Assembly (NCBI RefSeq): GCF_026898155.1
Contig: NZ_CP114030.1
Span: 1-64,000 of the forward strand
Source of the DNA: Jiella pelagia
GTDB taxonomy: Bacteria > Pseudomonadota > Alphaproteobacteria > Rhizobiales > Rhizobiaceae
Reading direction: 5' to 3'
Length of the DNA stretch: 64,000 nt
Below are positions 26,503-34,471 of the stretch, one piece after another. The stretch's first letter is position 1. Each line of letters starts with the position of its first letter. The translations under genes were made by a program, and so were the position numbers. Below the pieces are notes generated by a model. It was given only the letters and a program-made list of their open reading frames with translations, had not been told where the DNA came from and searched no databases.

Positions 26503-27510
26503 TCAGCTCCCTCTCTTCTCTCGGATTTGCCGAAGATAGGCCTCGATGAGGCCAGGAAGTGTATCGCGCAGATGATCCACGAGGCCGGTCGTGTCGCTAT
26601 CGCTGATCTGAAACGTCGCGGAAGAAGCCGAGCCGCTTTGTAGGACAGTGATTCCCTGCCCCTTGAAAACGCACGCCCCGGGAACGCGAGGCGTCGCCGC
26701 ATAATTCTTGAAGAAGCGCGCAAAGCGGCTATTGCTGTCAAGATTGGCCCAGTCCGGTGCTTCGATCAGAGCGGTCATGCTTGCAAAGGCCGATGGCGCT
26801 CCAGACTGCTCGATCACCCGCGCCAAAACTTCCCAGCGCGGCCGTCCGACCTTTGGCGCCGGGCCGATCGCCTCGATGATTTCACGCGGGACGGCCTCGG
26901 CCAGTGTGGTGAGTTTCGAAACATTGGTGGGAGGAAGCGAGAGCGCCGCCGCGATCGTCTCGCGCTTGTAGCTACGCCGCTTGAGTTCCTGAGCGAACAG
27001 GGCCTGTTCGATGAAGGAGAGATCCTTGCGCTCGGTATTTTCCTTGCCGAGCGCGACCACCATCTGCTCATCGCTCAGCTCGGTGACGATGGCCCGGACC
27101 GTGCGGCCGAGATGGGCACAAGCCGTCCAGCGCCGATGCCCATAGGCAATCTGGTAACGCCCGCCCTTTTTCGGGTGAGCCCTGACAAGGATCGGCACCT
27201 GCTGGCCGTGATCGCGAATGCTCTCCATCAGTTCGCGGAACCCGGTGTCCGACTCGATCGCCACAAGACGATCCTGCACGAAGGAAGCCTCGATCATTTG
27301 CGGATCGAGGTCGATCACATGCTGCTCGTCGACGATCCGCTTGCGCAGCGCCTCATTTTCCTCTTCGATACGCGACAGAGAGGACTCAAGCGAGCGTACG
27401 GCGCCCGCCGGAGCACTGCGGGCCGGTGGTTGCGCCGCTTCCGTGGAGTTCGAAGGCGCTTCGCTGAACATCGCCTTCATTCGTTGGGCACGTTCGCTCG
27501 CCTTGCTCAT
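26503..27510 (-). CDS. repB: RepB, ParB-like plasmid partition protein
   Basis: About 335 residues. A ParB/Srx domain at about residues 70-160 contains RYQIAYGHRRWTACAHLGRT (the GHRR CTP/arginine motif) and KENTERKDLSFIEQA. An HTH region follows (YKRETIAAALSLPPTNVSKL), then the RepB-type C terminus. It binds parS and, with RepA, segregates the plasmid. ATG 27510 (MSKASERAQ) or 27522 could be used; both overlap the repA end, so translation is coupled. No repC follows in this orientation, unlike canonical repABC operons. Confidence 0.9.
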   Translation of the reverse strand: MSKASERAQRMKAMFSEAPSNSTEAAQPPARSAPAGAVRSLESSLSRIEEENEALRKRIVDEQHVIDLDPQMIEASFVQDRLVAIESDTGFRELMESIRDHGQQVPILVRAHPKKGGRYQIAYGHRRWTACAHLGRTVRAIVTELSDEQMVVALGKENTERKDLSFIEQALFAQELKRRSYKRETIAAALSLPPTNVSKLTTLAEAVPREIIEAIGPAPKVGRPRWEVLARVIEQSGAPSAFASMTALIEAPDWANLDSNSRFARFFKNYAATPRVPGACVFKGQGITVLQSGSASSATFQISDSDTTGLVDHLRDTLPGLIEAYLRQIREKRGS

Positions 27511-28718
27511 GATCGCCCCCATGCCTGTTTGATGAGACCGAAAATCTCGCCATTCGCCGCGTCGACCGCATCCAGTGCGCGTCGCAGGGTATCGCGATTC
27601 ATCGTGCCGCGTTCGATCTCGTAAAGCGATTTCTTTTCGAGCCCGGCATTGGCGATCGCGGTGGTTTCCAGAACCGGTGTCACACAGACATGCTCGCTAA
27701 ACAAGGTTCTCAGCAGCGTGGCCACATTGACCTGCGGCAGATCATGCGGATTGTGCCGTGTGAGGAGATAGCGGAAGAAATCTTGCCGGATTGTGCCGCC
27801 CGCGCCCTCGATGACCGCGAGGAGATCGCTGGTCATGGCCAGGAACTGGTTCATGGAGGCCACGTCCAGCATGGCGGGATGAATGGTCACAATGATGCTG
27901 GTCGAGGCGTAGAGCGCTGAGAGCGTTAGATAGCCGAGCTGGGGCGGGGCGTCGATCAGCACCATGTCATAGCGATCGTCGACCGATCGCAACGCCGCCT
28001 TCAGCCGGCGGAAGAACATCTGGTCGCCGCGTGAGCGTCCCTCGACGATGGCGCGGGGCGTGTCGTGCTCAAACTCCATCAGTTCCAGATTGCCGGGCAC
28101 GAGATCGAGGCCGGGAAAATAGGTCTCGGTGATCACCTCGCGCAGATCTACCGTGTCCTCATAGCGGATCACCGGATAGAGCGTCTTGTCAGCCGGGACG
28201 TCGAATTCTGGTTGAATGCCGAACATGGACGTCAGCGAGGCCTGGGGATCGAGATCGACGACAAGGACGCGAAGCCCTTGGAAGGCGAGATAATGGGCGA
28301 GATGGATCGAGGTCGTGGTTTTTGCCGATCCGCCCTTGAAATTCGCGACCGCCAAAACCTGAAGATGGTCACCCTTACGTCGGCCCGGCAGGAATTTGTG
28401 GGCCTGGTTCGGCCGCTTGTCGGCAAGGTGGCGTCGCAACTCGTTTATCTGCTGCAGGGTGTATAGCTTGCGCCCATTGTCGAGCTGGGTCGGCGTTACC
28501 GCTTCACCATCAATCGCCAATTGCCGAACCGTCGATTCCCCGATGTTCAGAAGATCGGCGACTTCCCGGCTGGTGAAATTGCGCAATGATTTACGCGCTT
28601 CAGGCGGAAACAGGCTCTGGCGCATGGCATGGAGCTGCCGCGACAGAATGTCGGAATGGCGGGCGATGACGCTTGCGGCGTCTTGGGCTTCCGCAGAATT
28701 TTCGGCACTTGCGGTCAA
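27507..28718 (-). CDS. repA: RepA, ParA-like plasmid partition ATPase
   Basis: 403 residues. The N-terminal winged-helix domain (residues about 35-100, REVADLLNIGESTVRQLAID) lets RepA repress its own operon. The Walker ATPase domain follows with the deviant P-loop NFKGGSAKTTTSIHLAHYLA (about 130-150), VLVVDLDPQASLT (A') and MVLIDAPPQLGYLTL (Walker B). This is the standard RepA of repABC plasmids. About 330 bases of non-coding DNA separate it from the first antisense-RNA-like module at 29048. Confidence 0.93.
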   Translation of the reverse strand: MTASAENSAEAQDAASVIARHSDILSRQLHAMRQSLFPPEARKSLRNFTSREVADLLNIGESTVRQLAIDGEAVTPTQLDNGRKLYTLQQINELRRHLADKRPNQAHKFLPGRRKGDHLQVLAVANFKGGSAKTTTSIHLAHYLAFQGLRVLVVDLDPQASLTSMFGIQPEFDVPADKTLYPVIRYEDTVDLREVITETYFPGLDLVPGNLELMEFEHDTPRAIVEGRSRGDQMFFRRLKAALRSVDDRYDMVLIDAPPQLGYLTLSALYASTSIIVTIHPAMLDVASMNQFLAMTSDLLAVIEGAGGTIRQDFFRYLLTRHNPHDLPQVNVATLLRTLFSEHVCVTPVLETTAIANAGLEKKSLYEIERGTMNRDTLRRALDAVDAANGEIFGLIKQAWGRS

Positions 28719-29047
28719 GACGTCTCCTGACGGAAAAACTTCGTTAAAGACGTCTATAGCGTCAGCTTCGCGATACCGCTAGGTTTTAGCACGGACTGAG
28801 GCGAGTCGTGTCCAGCTTCGGGCAGGATCGGCTTCAATGGGCGTGACTATGCCTGGGCGAGCTGAAACGAAATCTTCGGCCTTCGGGCCGGTGAGGGTTT
28901 GAGCAAGCCGAGGCGGCGGGACTTCGCTTTCAGGCGGATCGCTTGGCAGCGAGCAGGGTGGGACGATTGACCCCTTGCGCATGAACAGGAAAGCCTCCGG
29001 TGTCCATCGCCGTTGGATCACGAAGTCACCTCGCTGAGACGAACGAA
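28719..29047. other. repA upstream region
   Basis: Should contain the repAB promoter and RepA operator. A weak minus-strand frame at 28779-29021 has no recognisable family and I do not call it. Confidence 0.3.
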
Positions 29048-29211
29048 GGAGACGTGCACGGCAAAAGAAATGGCCCCAAGCGGGAGCCGCAGAGACCTTG
29101 TTCTGAGAAGGTGTTGCTACCCTCAGAATTAGCTTCCTTTGCTGACACCGTCACAAAAAACGCGGTTTGCCGCCAAGGAATTTTTTTGTCTCGCGCAAGG
29201 AACGCACCATG
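29048..29211 (+). repeat. Replication-control-like module, copy A
   Basis: This 164-bp block is repeated in the same order at 29759-29920. Shared landmarks are GGAGACGT, GGCAAAAGAAA, GGCCCC-AG-CGGGAGCCGC, CCTTGTTC, GCGGTTTGCCGCCA, ATTTTTTTG, GCGCAAGGAA and CACCATG. On the plus strand it forms a leader ending in a small GC hairpin and a T7 run just before an ATG. On the minus strand it carries a promoter-like pair and an intrinsic terminator (see the RNA entry). Confidence 0.7.
29061..29119 (-). ncRNA. Candidate antisense (ctRNA) gene, copy A
   Basis: Minus-strand promoter elements GTGACG (29149-29154) and TAATTC (29126-29131) are 17 bases apart. Initiation about seven bases downstream would give an RNA of about 59 nt ending in a stem of GGCUCC paired with GGGGCC (29083-29088 with 29072-29077) and a U-rich tail (29061-29070). 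Size, orientation and terminator match the counter-transcribed RNAs of repABC plasmids, which block repC expression. Transcript ends are inferred, not observed. Confidence 0.5.
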
Positions 29212-29736
29212 CCCACCCTAAAAGTTCAAGCGACCTGCGAATACACCTCTGAGCGTCGGGAGCTGACCGCCTTCGAGCGGTTCCGGGCATCTGTATCGAC
29301 ATCGCGTGCAACCGGTATCGCGCTGGCTGACGATGTGCCGTGTTCCGAGGCCGGATGGGGGAGGGCTGTCGAAAATGGCCGCATGAGCATCATGTCGATT
29401 CGGACGCAAGTCCGACACTTGGTTCAAATTTCAAAATCGGCATGGTGCGAATCGGACAAGTCGCGTAGTATTGCCCCTAGTTGCAACCATTCCGTGATTC
29501 TTGCCGTGTCGAACAATATCTCCCGTCTTGCAAAAACCCGCGCTCGTCGCAGAGCCCTCGGCATCCGGTCGACGGAGACAATCTTGCATGAGCGAGAAAT
29601 CGCAGCCCTCGACGAGATCAAGGAACGCTTCGGACTTGCCAGCCGGTCGGACGTCATCAGCATCCTGATCGCTCGAACGGATCCGAACACCATCACCCCG
29701 GCTGACGCTGCCGCGATTAGAGATCGCGCCAACTGA
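29209..29736 (+). CDS. Hypothetical plasmid protein, C-terminal ribbon-helix-helix-like segment
   Basis: The ATG at 29209 occupies the same place relative to control module A as the ATG of the winged-helix gene does to module B. Only the last about 65 residues look like a conserved protein: ILHEREIAALDEIKERFGLA followed by SRSDVISILIA, resembling an RHH or Arc-type fold. The first about 100 residues look low in coding character, so an internal GTG at 29506 may be the true start (76 residues). Function unknown; a plasmid regulator is plausible. Confidence 0.4.
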   Translation: MPTLKVQATCEYTSERRELTAFERFRASVSTSRATGIALADDVPCSEAGWGRAVENGRMSIMSIRTQVRHLVQISKSAWCESDKSRSIAPSCNHSVILAVSNNISRLAKTRARRRALGIRSTETILHEREIAALDEIKERFGLASRSDVISILIARTDPNTITPADAAAIRDRAN

Positions 29737-29758
29737 TGCCGATCATTCCCCTCGAAAC

Positions 29759-29920
29759 GGAGACGTCATAGGCAAAAGAAAAGGCCCCGAGGCGGGAGCC
29801 GCGGAGCCTTGTTCAGCAAACTTTGGTCAGTTTCTGAACTAGGCTTTTTCACCGACATCGTCAACTGAAAAGCGGTTTGCCGCCACGGGATTTTTTTGCC
29901 TTGCGCAAGGAAGCACCATG
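29759..29920 (+). repeat. Replication-control-like module, copy B
   Basis: Second copy of the module at 29048-29211, placed directly before the start codon of the winged-helix protein at 29918. It contains the GCGGTTTGCCGC hairpin and T7 run (29872-29897) on the plus strand and a promoter plus intrinsic terminator on the minus strand. The two copies diverge most between the -10 box and the terminator stem, the part that would form the antisense RNA's 5' region. Confidence 0.7.
29773..29829 (-). ncRNA. Candidate antisense (ctRNA) gene, copy B
   Basis: Minus-strand elements TTGACG (29859-29864) and TAGTTC (29836-29841) are again 17 bases apart. The predicted RNA of about 57 nt ends in a GGCUCC/GGGGCC stem (29795-29800 with 29783-29788) and UUUUCUUUU. 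It is antisense to the leader of the gene at 29918. By analogy with repABC incompatibility RNAs it could force premature termination in that leader. Not experimentally shown. Confidence 0.55.
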
Positions 29921-30847
29921 GCCACCGAATACTCCCGGGCGGGCCTTGCCCGGCGAACGAACCTGGCTGCCCGGATGGCACGTCCGGGACCGCAGACCCG
30001 TGATCTTTTCGACCGTCCGGAAGCGGCCGTCATCGACGATGGATCTTCCGACAGCATCAGAGGGGAGGCAGGGCAGGGCAACCTGACGCCGCATCCAAGC
30101 TTTGCCGCCAAGGCGGAGATCTGGCGGGACTTTCGCGAGGGCCGGATCTCAATGGCCGAGGCGCAGCGTCGTTCGGCGAAGATCGGCGTCGCGACGGACC
30201 CCCGCGAGACCGAGGCCCGGCGCATGTACAGCGCGCCCGGCAAACCGCGGCCGCCGGTGGCCCGTCCCCGCCAGGATCGCCCGGAGCCCAATGACAGCCG
30301 GCAATATGCCAATCCGATGGCGACGACCGCCGCGCGAGACGACCGGCTGACGCCGCAGGCAAAAGCGCTCTTGCAGGTGATCCGTGCAAGGGCAGGGAAG
30401 GGGCGCCAGACGGCGGTGACCAAGGGCACACTGGCGGCGATCCTCAGCCGCTCGACCCGCTCGATCACTCGCTATCTCCGCGACCTCGAGCGCTGCGGCT
30501 ATATCGTGACGAAGATCCGGGCGAGCGGCCGCGGCCTGCATCTCGGCCTCGTCCTGACGCTGAGCGAAAAGGTGCTGCCGTACTTCACGGAAACGAAGAG
30601 ACTCGCGCGTTGGCTCGGCGAGACTGCGGGGCTGAAGGCTCTCGTTCCGTTCATGCCATTTTCAACGAAAACGGCGGGCGGGAAGATGGCATCGAGGCCT
30701 GGTTTGGATGCGCCCGACGATCAATCGTCTGGAAAACAAGGGATGACACTTCTGTCACTCAAAAACCAAACCCGAAAAGATTCCTCTTATCGAAATTCAA
30801 ATAGCTCTCGAAAAAACAAGCGGGCGGCATCGAGCCAAAGCGATTAG
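29918..30847 (+). CDS. Winged-helix plasmid protein, candidate replication initiator
   Basis: 309 residues. The centre (about 145-235) is a winged helix: TPQAKALLQVIRARAGKGRQ, then TKGTLAAILSRSTRSITRYL and DLERCGYIVTKIRASGRGLH. The N terminus is basic and disordered-looking, and the C-terminal tail is Ser/Lys/Gln rich. It is not a recognisable RepC, but it sits just after a ctRNA-like module, the position RepC occupies in repABC plasmids, and is divergent from repAB. I therefore suggest a replication initiator or RepC substitute. Alternative: an unrelated transcription factor. Confidence 0.55.
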   Translation: MATEYSRAGLARRTNLAARMARPGPQTRDLFDRPEAAVIDDGSSDSIRGEAGQGNLTPHPSFAAKAEIWRDFREGRISMAEAQRRSAKIGVATDPRETEARRMYSAPGKPRPPVARPRQDRPEPNDSRQYANPMATTAARDDRLTPQAKALLQVIRARAGKGRQTAVTKGTLAAILSRSTRSITRYLRDLERCGYIVTKIRASGRGLHLGLVLTLSEKVLPYFTETKRLARWLGETAGLKALVPFMPFSTKTAGGKMASRPGLDAPDDQSSGKQGMTLLSLKNQTRKDSSYRNSNSSRKNKRAASSQSD

Positions 30848-31002
30848 CCGCCTTCGATTGGCTCTTGGCAGCTCTCACACACTTACGGACAGCCGGAACC
30901 CTCCCTGCTGGCGATTTTCCCGTGTTCATAGGACGGGGCGGCGTCAACGCGTCTCTTCGTGCGTGCAGCTATCCTGTTACGATCACCGCGTGATGCCACA
31001 GC
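30848..31002. other. Short non-coding stretch
   Basis: AT-richer DNA after the candidate initiator gene; no feature recognised, though an origin could lie in or near the initiator gene. Confidence 0.25.
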
Positions 31003-31557
31003 CTATCGTTTCCACCGCGGCAGATGGCGTTTCCAGCGTTCGCCTATATGTCCTCTTGTCCCGCGGCGAGATCGGCGTTGCTCCGTTTGCACGGGCGGAA
31101 CATCGTCACTGACGCCAATCGAAGGATCGACGTCAGTGACCGATTGGATCACAGCCTCGCTCTCGCAAACCTCGGCAATCGCCTCGGCGACAGGAGGCGT
31201 CGCCTTTTTTGCTGGTGCAGCCCACGCTGGCTGCTCGTCGTCCGCCGCCTGCTCCAGACGCAGTTTCGGCGGACGACCGCGCTTTGGCCGAACGATCTCG
31301 GCCGCCTGCGGCGCCCAGCCTGGCGTCTTGTCTTGCAAGATGCGGGGGGCGATGTCCGGTGACGAAGCTACGCTCATCGTCGATCCAGCCATGTCGAGCC
31401 CGTTGCGACGGTGTCGCACGTGCGACTTGGCTGGCGCAGCCGTCGCTTCCTCCTGCATGGCACCGACCGGCAGAGTGTCGCTCCAGATCGAGGCCGGCTT
31501 GCCGGACAGCTTGGCGCGTTTGACTTCCACGGTGAAGGGTCTGGTCTGCCGTTTCAT
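31003..31557 (-). CDS. Hypothetical plasmid protein with AT-hook-like motif
   Basis: 184 residues. It begins MKRQTRPFTVEVKRAKLS, followed by a low-complexity, Ala/Pro/Glu-rich body. IVRPKRGRPPKLRLEQ near residue 88 contains the RGRP core of an AT-hook, so it may bind AT-rich DNA. Proteins with this N terminus are familiar as hypotheticals near rhizobial plasmid replication genes, but I cannot name a function. Confidence 0.55.
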   Translation of the reverse strand: MKRQTRPFTVEVKRAKLSGKPASIWSDTLPVGAMQEEATAAPAKSHVRHRRNGLDMAGSTMSVASSPDIAPRILQDKTPGWAPQAAEIVRPKRGRPPKLRLEQAADDEQPAWAAPAKKATPPVAEAIAEVCESEAVIQSVTDVDPSIGVSDDVPPVQTEQRRSRRGTRGHIGERWKRHLPRWKR

Positions 31558-31839
31558 GAAATCTCGTCGCTATAAAATGGAGGAGGTCGCAAACGAACAT
31601 AGCCGGATATACTTTGGCTTTTTAACGTAGCCCGTCAAAATGACTATGGGGTTGCGGCGTTGCCCGATCCAGAGGTGCCTTGGCATTACCCACCAGAAAA
31701 GCTGCTCAATTCCGGCCCCGGCCCCGCAGCCGTGGCGGTCGGGTTGCCGGCGCCCGGCTGTGTCCCCGGTGGTGGTATAGGAGGCCGCGTGCGGAGCCTT
31801 CGGCGTAGCGCAGCGCGCGGCCGACGGTGACGCTGGCGA
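31558..31839. other. Non-coding or unrecognised stretch
   Basis: GC-rich DNA without a credible gene; the promoter of the minus-strand AT-hook gene should lie at its left end. Confidence 0.25.
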
Positions 31840-32202
31840 TTATCGCTGATCTTCGAGAAGGTTCGGATTGCGACACCTCTGCCATTCGCCGACGATGATG
31901 TCCCCCCTCGTGATCGCCGCCCGAAGGGCTGAAACGTCGCGGTGCTGCGCGGGTGTTGGGCTCACCGATGTTACCTCGCCGCCGGTTGCTGTGCATAACA
32001 GAGAGTCCAGCACGGGGTGCCGCCATCGCGCATTTGGCCGGTCAAGATCGCCGCGATCCAAGCAGCTGATGCCGAGCCACTCGGAGATCTCTTGCCTGAG
32101 ACGCTTGCCAAAGTGGATGATGCGCTTCGGCGGGAGCGCAGTGAGCTGCAGCCTCTTCGCGAAGAGAAAAAGCAGCCGCGGCTGGGCGTCCAAGGCGACC
32201 AT
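31840..32202 (-). CDS. Hypothetical protein (weak)
   Basis: A 120-residue frame starting MVALDAQPRLLFLFAKRLQL and containing HFGKRLRQEISEWLGISCLD. It reads more protein-like than competing frames, and an AT-rich, promoter-like region lies upstream (32200-32280), which could equally serve the plus-strand gene at 32310. No family recognised. Confidence 0.35.
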   Translation of the reverse strand: MVALDAQPRLLFLFAKRLQLTALPPKRIIHFGKRLRQEISEWLGISCLDRGDLDRPNARWRHPVLDSLLCTATGGEVTSVSPTPAQHRDVSALRAAITRGDIIVGEWQRCRNPNLLEDQR

Positions 32203-32309
32203 TGTGCACAAAATCACAACTTCGTCATATTTAAGAATTGATTGAAAATTCAATATCGCGATAGGATACGAGATGGAGCCTCGGGACCCCGGCCAAGCAA
32301 GAGTGCCTG

Positions 32310-32879
32310 ATGAAGCAGAACCCCGTCCTATCCACCGTCGCAGTCGCTGCGCTGGTCTTCGGTGCGGCCAGCTCACGGGTTCCGTTGGCCAGGGCCGCGG
32401 AACCCTATGACATCGACTGCAAGCTCATCCTGTGTCTCGCGGGGGGCTTTCCGGTCGGTTGCACCGATGCCTTCAATCATATGATCGACCGCATCACGTC
32501 CACCCCGCCAAAGTCGCCGATCGGGACGTGCCTCATGAACGACGGCACGCCATACGACGACTACGATGCGGAATATGGTTGGTTGCCCGTGACCTCGCGC
32601 GAAGCCTTCTCCTGCCCGGAGGGCAAGACGCTCTACCATGAGGTTGGCATCGACGATCGGCAGACCGGGGTGCGCGCGTTCTGTTATAAAAGTTCGACCA
32701 CCTACGGCTTTGGCGACGGCAGAACGACCGTCTATGTCGGCAAGTCTGCGCCCGAATACTATGATCTGCGCACCCACATCACGGTCGAGCCCGGAACTGA
32801 CGCCGCCTATTCGCCCGGCTGGCAGCGGTGGAGAACCGGTGGCACCTATGGCGGATTTGTCCGTGTCATCACCGACTGA
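32310..32879 (+). CDS. TrbM/KikA-like secreted conjugation protein
   Basis: 189 residues with a signal peptide (VAVAALVFGAASSRVPLARA) and then a cysteine-patterned domain: CKLILCLAGGFPVGCTDAFN, followed by IGTCLMND, FSCPEG and AFCYKS. The C-x-LILCL..G...GC...F opening is typical of TrbM/MpfK proteins, periplasmic accessory factors of mating-pair formation. The next gene starts on its stop codon (TGATG), so both are one operon, away from the vir cluster. The family call is by motif only. Confidence 0.6.
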   Translation: MKQNPVLSTVAVAALVFGAASSRVPLARAAEPYDIDCKLILCLAGGFPVGCTDAFNHMIDRITSTPPKSPIGTCLMNDGTPYDDYDAEYGWLPVTSREAFSCPEGKTLYHEVGIDDRQTGVRAFCYKSSTTYGFGDGRTTVYVGKSAPEYYDLRTHITVEPGTDAAYSPGWQRWRTGGTYGGFVRVITD

Positions 32880-33184
32880 TGAAGGCGGCCGTCAGCCATC
32901 TCTTCTTCACAACAGTGGCGAGCATGGCCATAGTGGGTATGGCCCATGGCCAAGCCTGCGTTCCGCCCGTTGAGCCTTACCCCTACGCTCCGCCTGATAA
33001 CGACCCGGAGCTGCGAGAATACATCAATCAAGAATATGCCGACTACATGGAGAGCATCGAGGATTATATGCGATGCCTACAAAACGAGTCGCGTCGAGCC
33101 TTTTCCCAGGCGGATACCGTCTTCAAGCGCTGGATCCAATACTTCGGAAAAGACGCCGTGATCCGTTACGACAGCGCCGAATAG
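32879..33184 (+). CDS. Small secreted protein coupled to the TrbM-like gene
   Basis: 101 residues with a signal peptide ending near GMAHGQA, then a Pro/Tyr-rich and acidic region (PPVEPYPYAPPDNDPELREY) and a likely coiled segment. Two cysteines remain in the mature protein. Coupled by a TGATG overlap to the gene upstream. Unknown family; a periplasmic accessory role in conjugation is possible from context. Confidence 0.5.
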   Translation: MKAAVSHLFFTTVASMAIVGMAHGQACVPPVEPYPYAPPDNDPELREYINQEYADYMESIEDYMRCLQNESRRAFSQADTVFKRWIQYFGKDAVIRYDSAE

Positions 33185-33330
33185 GTCGGCCAACCAGCGG
33201 CCACTTCGCGCAATCCCTGTCGCCGATCAGGTTGGTGGAAACGCCATAAGCTGGTTCACGTCTGTTGTCGTGAAGGATCGATATCGACCCGATTGGGTGG
33301 GGGTAAGGTTGCGCCGAGACCGACTTCTTT

Positions 33331-33375
33331 CTGATAACTATAGTTGACACTGAGGCCAACTGATAACTATAATTG
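33331..33375 (+). promoter_or_regulatory. Promoter and repeat operator of the HigBA-like locus
   Basis: TTGACA (33344-33349) and TATAAT (33368-33373), a perfect consensus pair 18 bases apart, lie just before the ATG at 33380, so the message would be leaderless or nearly so. A 16-bp direct repeat CTGATAACTATA-TTG (33331-33346 and 33360-33375) overlaps both boxes and is a likely antitoxin operator. Confidence 0.7.
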
Positions 33376-33379
33376 CCAT

Positions 33380-33682
33380 ATGGCCGAGCTGTTCCGCACC
33401 CCCGTCTTTGATGACTGGCTGTCCTGCCTGAAAGATCGCCGCGCCGTTGCCCGGATCGCCGTTCGGTTGGATCGGATGGCAGCCGGCAATCCCGGCGACG
33501 TGAAGCCCGTTGGCGAAGGTGTTTCAGAGCTCCGCATCGCCTACGGACCCGGCTACCGCGTCTAATTCATGCAGCGCGGGGCGGTTATGATCCTGTTGCT
33601 CTGCGGCGGGGACAAAAGCAGCCAGACGACGGACATTCAAACCGCGAAGGCTTTGGCCGAAAAATGGAAAGATCAGATATGA
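33380..33682 (+). pseudogene. higB: HigB/RelE-type toxin with in-frame stop
   Basis: From ATG 33380 the protein reads as a HigB/PHA-type RelE toxin (FRTPVFDDWLSCLKDRRAVA, RIAVRLDRMAAGNPGDVKPV, GVSELRIAYGPGYRV) but ends at a TAA at 33563-33565. Continuing in the same frame gives FMQRGAVMILLLCGGDKSSQ and TALAEKW-type family sequence to TGA at 33682. Family members have a tyrosine codon at the stop position (GYRVYF). This is a one-base nonsense change that removes the C-terminal catalytic third. Its stop overlaps the antitoxin ATG. Confidence 0.85.
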
Positions 33683-34014
33683 CCGTCGAGAAGCTGACCC
33701 GCTACGACTCCGCCGACTATCTGACGGACGATGCGAGCATCGCGGAATACCTGGAAGCGGCGATTGAAGAAGCTGGCGATGATCCTGCGTCTATCGCTCA
33801 CGCTCTTGGTGTCGTCGCCCGCGCCAGAAATATGAGCCAGCTTGCCCGAGATACCGGGATCAGCCGTGAAGGTCTCAACAAAGCGCTATCCGGGGAAGGC
33901 AACCCAACGCTCGAAACCATCATGAAAGTGTCCAAGGCGCTTGGTCTGCGACTGGCTTTTCATCCCGTCAATCCGGTCCCGCTTCGAGACGAACGCGACT
34001 TGACCACTTCATAA
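33679..34014 (+). CDS. higA: HigA-like antitoxin
   Basis: 111 residues of the addiction-module antidote family. An N-terminal YDSADYLTDDASIAEYLEAA is followed by an XRE-type HTH (ARNMSQLARDTGISREGLNK, ALSGEGNPTLETIMKVSKAL). Its ATG overlaps the old higB stop (ATGA), so it is translated by coupling in the intact operon. With the toxin truncated, coupling now depends on translation through a premature stop, so antitoxin levels may be reduced. Confidence 0.85.
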   Translation: MTVEKLTRYDSADYLTDDASIAEYLEAAIEEAGDDPASIAHALGVVARARNMSQLARDTGISREGLNKALSGEGNPTLETIMKVSKALGLRLAFHPVNPVPLRDERDLTTS

Positions 34015-34049
34015 AGAAAAAACCCGCATGTCCGACTCGGCCATGCGGG
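34015..34049 (-). terminator. Intrinsic terminator for the minus-strand gene at 34121-34471
   Basis: On the minus strand CCCGCATG (34042-34049) pairs with CATGCGGG (34023-34030) and is followed by TTTTTTCTTT. It also lies just after higA on the opposite strand, but has no T-run in that direction. Confidence 0.65.
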
Positions 34050-34120
34050 CCATGCGTGCGGAGCCGTGTTCGCGGCAGATCTACCGGACCCGGAGCATGT
34101 GGCACCCAGCCCGCCCGGCA

Positions 34121-34471
34121 TCAGTCGGTGTCGGGCTGGACCGACCTCATGCCGCTCTGCGCTGGCACTGCGATGATCGAGGATAAATCGTTCTCATAGA
34201 GAAAGCTGAACAGGCCTGGCAGGGTTCGAAAGAAACGAGGCTGCATTTTCCGCGCGCCGTCATCGGACTTTCTCGCAGTGACGAGCACGGTTTCCTTGCC
34301 GCTCTTTTCATTCACCGCGCGAACGAACCAACGTCCGTACCAATTGGCATGCTGTTTGCGAGCCGACTTCGCACAAATTACTTCAACGCGATAACCATCT
34401 TTGACAAGTTGGATGAATTCATCTTCGCGCGCCGTGTTCTTATAAGTGAGTATCATCGGACTCGATTTCAC
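34121..34471 (-). CDS. Hypothetical plasmid protein
   Basis: 116 residues (or 111 from the second ATG at 34456, MILTYKN). Mixed alpha/beta character: EDEFIQLVKDGYRVEVICAK, then HANWYGRWFVRAVNEKSGKE and an RFFRTLPGLFSFLYEND C-terminal helix. It is less GC-rich than its neighbours and is followed by an intrinsic terminator. No family recognised. Confidence 0.5.
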   Translation of the reverse strand: MKSSPMILTYKNTAREDEFIQLVKDGYRVEVICAKSARKQHANWYGRWFVRAVNEKSGKETVLVTARKSDDGARKMQPRFFRTLPGLFSFLYENDLSSIIAVPAQSGMRSVQPDTD

